This document shows positions 5,193-8,716 of a DNA stretch of 8,716 nt, piece by piece (position 1 is the first letter of the stretch; each line of letters opens with the position of its first letter). The notes under the pieces are model-generated. The model ran no database searches. It was not told the origin of the DNA and saw nothing but the letters and a program-made list of their open reading frames with translations. The translations under genes and the position numbers were made by a program. Source of the stretch: an uncultured Chitinophagaceae bacterium (GTDB taxonomy: Bacteria > Bacteroidota > Bacteroidia > Chitinophagales > Chitinophagaceae); contig CALKVC010000219.1 of assembly GCA_937996595.1 (NCBI GenBank), positions 1-8,716 of the forward strand, in the 5' to 3' direction.

Positions 5193-6107
5193 TTACCTGG
5201 AGCTTTTACGTTCAACCTCAACCGTCCATTCATTACCACTGTACACCTTGTATGTTTCCGAAAAGTTACGTTGGTTTAATGCAAATGACAGCCGCATCAG
5301 GCTGTTGAAATAAGCCAGGGGTTTGTTTTCAGCCACGGCCCCAAATGTTTCGGCAAAAGGCATTACCGCCTGGTATTTCATCAAGTTGTTTTTGTAGATA
5401 GTTACCATAAGGCTGTCACCGGTTTTTACTTGCAGCTTGTTAAAAGTTTCAACAGGAATATTTGTCCAGATATTGCCATACTGGATGTCAAGAATATCTA
5501 TGGTACCCATCACCTTGTTAGCTTTTACCTGTGCTTTTTGGAATGGGATGTTCACTACTTCCTTTGGAAGGGCTTTGCCAACCTGTTCAAAAAGAATGGT
5601 GCCGGATGCAAGCCTTGCTGCCGTAAACGCATAAACGTCCCTTCCGTGAAACGTATATGATTGTTCAGAGCCTTTACGCCTGTTTACGGCTTCGTCAATT
5701 TCCCTGATGGCTTCAATGCCTGTGTTGGCTGCAACCAGGGTAAGTGTGCCGTTATCGGGTGTAACAATGAAATGCCCGGAAGTTGTTTTCAGTACTACCG
5801 ATTTCCTTTCTGTACCAACGCCCGGGTCAACCACTGAAACGAAGACCGTACCAGCCGGCCAGTATGGTAAAACCTGTTCCAGCCGGTAAGCCGCTTCCCA
5901 TATATTGTATGGCGGAATGTCATGCGTAAGGTCAAACAGTTGCAGTTGGCTGTCAACCCCCATCGCTACGCCTTTCATGGCCGAAACGGCGCCGTCTTTC
6001 ATCCCGAAATCTGTCTGGAACACCAGCATCCTGTTTTGCGCAAAAATCAGTGTGTTCATTACCGTTATGTACATGAACAACAGCGGCGTAATTATTTTTC
6101 TCATCAT
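5193..6107 (-). CDS. Predicted exported SAM hydroxide adenosyltransferase (DUF62 / SAM hydrolase family)
   Basis: This family, related to fluorinase and chlorinase, splits S-adenosylmethionine with water/hydroxide to adenosine and L-methionine. Visible motifs in the 304-residue product are TDFGMKD (32-38), DLTHDIPPYNI (59-69), VVDPGVGTERKSV (92-104), TPDNG (116-120) and TFHGRDVYAFTAARLASG (152-169). The conserved Asp-Arg-His triad of the non-halogenating branch is intact as Asp94, Arg101 and His154. Oddly for an enzyme acting on a cytoplasmic cofactor, the N-terminus (MMRKIITPLLFMYITVMNTLIFAQ) looks like a cleavable signal peptide ending after residue 23 or 24, with the catalytic core starting immediately after. 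An internal ATG (Met27, 6029) could make a cytoplasmic form but lacks a good ribosome site. The gene lies downstream of the TonB receptor, separated by a terminator-like hairpin. The family call is strong; export is predicted and the physiological substrate is uncertain. Confidence 0.9.
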   Translation of the reverse strand: MMRKIITPLLFMYITVMNTLIFAQNRMLVFQTDFGMKDGAVSAMKGVAMGVDSQLQLFDLTHDIPPYNIWEAAYRLEQVLPYWPAGTVFVSVVDPGVGTERKSVVLKTTSGHFIVTPDNGTLTLVAANTGIEAIREIDEAVNRRKGSEQSYTFHGRDVYAFTAARLASGTILFEQVGKALPKEVVNIPFQKAQVKANKVMGTIDILDIQYGNIWTNIPVETFNKLQVKTGDSLMVTIYKNNLMKYQAVMPFAETFGAVAENKPLAYFNSLMRLSFALNQRNFSETYKVYSGNEWTVEVERKSSR

Positions 6108-6116
6108 TGTCAGATT

Positions 6117-6148
6117 AAAAGAGGTGATACCTGTTACGGCATCACCTC
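6117..6148 (-). terminator. Intrinsic terminator after the TonB-dependent receptor gene
   Basis: The arms gaggtgat (6121-6128) and atcacctc (6141-6148) are perfect inverted copies. On the minus-strand RNA the stem extends to 11 pairs through one G-U and two G-C pairs, closing a hexaloop. Four U residues follow (6120-6117), and A/T-rich tracts lie on both sides. It begins 25 bases past the receptor stop. Its downstream edge is only 13 bases from the SAM hydrolase ATG, so it also occupies that gene's 5' leader. Confidence 0.75.
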
Positions 6149-6172
6149 ATAAAAAATATCGGGCCGTAATCG

Positions 6173-8716
6173 TTAAAAGTTGAATGCCAGTTTTGCAAAC
6201 AGCCTTCTACCGTTAAATCCCATCTGAACAGATTCCCATGGCCCGCCGGCTTCATTGTCGAACGACTGGTAACGGGCGTTGGGCACTGCTGCATATTCAG
6301 GATGAACATTCAGCAGGTTATCAGCTCCTGCAAATATGGTAAGGCTTTTAAACAGTTTGTATGAAATGAAAATATCGGTTGTGAACTTCCCTTTATAATT
6401 GAAAATTTCTTTGGTTACATTGATGCCATCGCTGTATCCGTCAATATCAACATAAGGGTCTATACCGGTGAAACTGCCTGAAATGGCCGGGTCTCCCGGG
6501 CCACCTGTACCTGCAGCACTTGCAAGCCCCGTCCAGCCAAAGCCCAGCGATTTCATATTGCCGAAATAATTTACATTAATGCCGGCTCCGAATTTGGGCA
6601 GGTTATAACTCAGGCCAAGCGTAAATTTGGCCTTTGGAGCAGAAGCACGCAGGAACGCTTCTTCCCGGTCGCTGAAGAAGGTTTTGCGTTGCCTGTAATT
6701 GCCGTTAAGGGTAGCAGGTATCTTGATATCATCAATCTTCATATGCTGGAAGTTGCCTGCCAGCAATGCTTTGAAGTTACCTTTCCCGAGTATTTTGCTG
6801 TAATCAATGATGATATCAACGCCCATGTTGGTAGTGTTTACCGCGTTGCTGAAGAATTGGGCGGTTTGTACACCAATACTGCTTAACTGAGAGGTGAATG
6901 CAACTGGTAAGCTGGTATCGTCTTTATCAAACAATCCCGACAATACAACCCTGTTTTTGATCTTAATCATATAGCCGTCCACTGTAAACGTCAATCCTTT
7001 AGCCGGTTTCCAGGCAAAACCGATACTTGCGTTTACAGATGTTTCTTCTTTTAAGGCCGGTATACCTGCAGCCCTGGTGATAGCATCGCCGTTGCGGGCA
7101 ATACGTGACTGTACCAGTTGTCCGCCGCTGAAAGAAGTAATGGTATTGCTGAAGTTTATCTGCTGAAGCGAAGGTGCCCTGAAACCGGTGCTGGCAGAAC
7201 CCCTGATATTCAGGTTGTCTGAAACCTTATACCTCGTAGCAAACTTGAAAGTAGCTATAGAACCGAAATCAGAATAGTTTTCAAACCTAACGGCAGCGTC
7301 TACCAGCCATTTATTGGTTACATTCAGTTCGGCATCTGCATATAATCCGAAGGCATGCCTTTTGGCATTAATGGTGTCAGCCGGACTAAATCCCGGGAAG
7401 CCCTGTGCGCCGGGAGCCTGGCCAAATGCGTTTGCATATCCCCGGTAGGAAGCTTCCTCTCCCAGGTCAATCCTGTATTTTTCATGCCTGTATTCAGCGC
7501 CAAGCCCCAGGTTAAGGCCGCTGGCTATGCCCGGGAATGCACGGCTGAAGTCGAGGTTCACGGTGCTTTGGCGGAAACGGAAACCGCCGTCATAGAATTT
7601 TGTTTTGCTGATGTTCCCGATCAGTGAAACGTTGAATGTTTCATCGCCATAATATTGAAAATCATTTTTACCGGTTGTGTAACTAACGTCCCAGTTCCAG
7701 TTATTGCTGGTAGTGCCTTTTAAACCGGCTGCAATGGATGCGTCATTTATTTCCGTGAGTATATGGGGGTTGTAGTAAATTTCGCCATCACTTGATTTTC
7801 GCATGATGGATGGTACATAAATAGGAGTTCCGTTTATATCAACCGGGAAACGGTCGGGCCGGGCACTAAGGTTTCTTGTATAGGCGAATGCATCGGATGC
7901 TTTGTGATTATAGGCTGCAAAAGAATAAAAAGTAGCCTGGTTGCACAATGGCAGTTCCATATTATACATGGCGCCTTCCGATTGAACGGATGCATCGCCA
8001 AAAGCGCGCCTGCTGCTGTTAAGCGGAAGCGCTTCCTTGTTTGTCCATACATTGGTATCGGGAGCCTGCCTGAATGTTTTACCCTGTTTCAGGAAATCGA
8101 ATGAGAGGTTGATGAATCCGCCTTTGTTTCCAAGTGCAAATCCATTGTTTGCAGAAAAGTTGAATGCGCCTCCGTCAATTTCATTTCCGGTATAATACTG
8201 GCTGGGGTCGTAGCTTTTCAATGCATTAAACTTAGTGTCGTAGTATCCGCTCCAACCGGTGTTGATAGACCATTTGTTGATGTCTTTTTTCAGTAGCACA
8301 TTGATTACACCGGCCATCGCATCACTACCGTATTGAGCAGAAGCGCCATCGCGTAATATTTCCAGCCTGTCAACGGCAGATTGGGGAAATGCATTGAGGT
8401 CGGCACCCGAATTACCCCTGCCGCGTGAACCGAATAAACCTACAAAGGCTGTCTGGTGGCGCCTTTTACCATTAATCAGTACCAGTGTCTGATCGGGCCC
8501 AAGGCCTCTCAGCGTACCCAGGTCAAGGTGATCGGCACCATCTGCACCGGTTTGCTTATTGTAGTTGAAAGAAGGTGCAGCCATATTAAGAACGGAAGTG
8601 AGGTCCATCTTGGCAGTTGGCAATCCAGCCTGCCCAACCCGTATAACGTCAACGGGTACTGCCGTTTCTGTTTTGGCACGGCCGGCAGAGCGGCTGCCAA
8701 TCACAACGATATCACC
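6173..8716 (-). CDS. TonB-dependent outer membrane receptor, N-terminus outside window
   Basis: This is an outer membrane beta-barrel transporter energised by TonB-ExbB-ExbD. About 847 residues are visible and the reading frame stays open to the window edge. The internal GTG near 8704 is not the true start: the frame continues as GDIVVIGSRS, the normal entry to a plug domain. The plug (roughly the first 145 visible residues) shows TLRGLGPDQTLVLINGKRRH, then RLEILRDGASAQYGSDAMAG and VINVLLKK, all standard plug motifs. The remaining 700 residues fit a 22-strand barrel with many aromatic-alternating strands, and they end in an aromatic C-terminus (LAFNF) as needed for barrel assembly. The signal peptide, TonB box and any carboxypeptidase-like N-terminal domain would lie beyond 8716. 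No SusD-like partner is visible on this side. The substrate cannot be read from sequence. A hairpin terminator follows the stop. Confidence 0.95.
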   Translation of the reverse strand, partial: GDIVVIGSRSAGRAKTETAVPVDVIRVGQAGLPTAKMDLTSVLNMAAPSFNYNKQTGADGADHLDLGTLRGLGPDQTLVLINGKRRHQTAFVGLFGSRGRGNSGADLNAFPQSAVDRLEILRDGASAQYGSDAMAGVINVLLKKDINKWSINTGWSGYYDTKFNALKSYDPSQYYTGNEIDGGAFNFSANNGFALGNKGGFINLSFDFLKQGKTFRQAPDTNVWTNKEALPLNSSRRAFGDASVQSEGAMYNMELPLCNQATFYSFAAYNHKASDAFAYTRNLSARPDRFPVDINGTPIYVPSIMRKSSDGEIYYNPHILTEINDASIAAGLKGTTSNNWNWDVSYTTGKNDFQYYGDETFNVSLIGNISKTKFYDGGFRFRQSTVNLDFSRAFPGIASGLNLGLGAEYRHEKYRIDLGEEASYRGYANAFGQAPGAQGFPGFSPADTINAKRHAFGLYADAELNVTNKWLVDAAVRFENYSDFGSIATFKFATRYKVSDNLNIRGSASTGFRAPSLQQINFSNTITSFSGGQLVQSRIARNGDAITRAAGIPALKEETSVNASIGFAWKPAKGLTFTVDGYMIKIKNRVVLSGLFDKDDTSLPVAFTSQLSSIGVQTAQFFSNAVNTTNMGVDIIIDYSKILGKGNFKALLAGNFQHMKIDDIKIPATLNGNYRQRKTFFSDREEAFLRASAPKAKFTLGLSYNLPKFGAGINVNYFGNMKSLGFGWTGLASAAGTGGPGDPAISGSFTGIDPYVDIDGYSDGINVTKEIFNYKGKFTTDIFISYKLFKSLTIFAGADNLLNVHPEYAAVPNARYQSFDNEAGGPWESVQMGFNGRRLFAKLAFNF

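Noticed and set aside
7355..7627. 90-codon plus-strand frame inside the TonB receptor
   Set aside because: It is an antisense shadow of a gene with strong family motifs and has no independent signal.
8702..8704. GTG as start of the TonB receptor
   Set aside because: The frame stays open to the window edge with GDIV preceding it, and the plug domain, signal peptide and TonB box need more N-terminal sequence.

Overview
The window reads as a chromosomal segment of a Bacteroidota bacterium, most likely of the Chitinophagaceae/Sphingobacteriia side. This is an inference from four things. The gene order DUF177 - rpmF - plsX is typical of the phylum. A DUF3810 membrane metallopeptidase, a family I know mainly from Bacteroidota, is present. 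Start codons have AT-rich upstream regions without clear Shine-Dalgarno sequences, and there is a TACCTTTG box of the Bacteroidota sigma factor type. A TonB-dependent receptor with the usual plug and barrel closes the window. Genes are densely packed and no gene-free stretch exceeds 300 bases.

Layout. Positions 62-1943 on the minus strand form one cluster, transcribed right to left: DUF177/YceD, ribosomal protein L32, then the phosphate acyltransferase PlsX. The cluster couples ribosome assembly to fatty acid/phospholipid initiation, and fabH would be expected just beyond position 1. A strong hairpin plus T-tract between rpmF and plsX could terminate or attenuate transcription. A divergent intergenic region (1944-2060) carries a good -7 box for the minus-strand cluster and a set of TTATAC-type dyad half-sites. 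On the plus strand follow a DUF3810 membrane metallopeptidase and a TspO/MBR membrane protein, closely spaced. Convergent to them is a dCTP deaminase (minus). Divergent from that is an Sfp-type 4'-phosphopantetheinyl transferase (plus). Convergent again is a predicted exported S-adenosylmethionine hydroxide adenosyltransferase (minus). Last is the C-terminal majority of a TonB-dependent receptor (minus), whose N-terminus lies beyond position 8716.

Three intergenic regions hold simple tandem arrays that are C/A-rich on the plus strand. They are a TCAAACC heptamer next to the DUF177 stop, a 40-base higher-order repeat built from ATCTCCAA units at the dcd stop, and CCTTTAAA/CATCAAA heptamer-octamer blocks between dcd and the phosphopantetheinyl transferase. 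Two of the three overlap a stop codon. They are the most unusual structures in the window.

Most of the genes are known housekeeping or membrane families. I see no phage, defence, CRISPR or secondary-metabolite system. The best candidates for new biology are the exported SAM hydrolase beside a TonB receptor, the tandem arrays fused to gene ends, and the rpmF/plsX attenuator-like hairpin.
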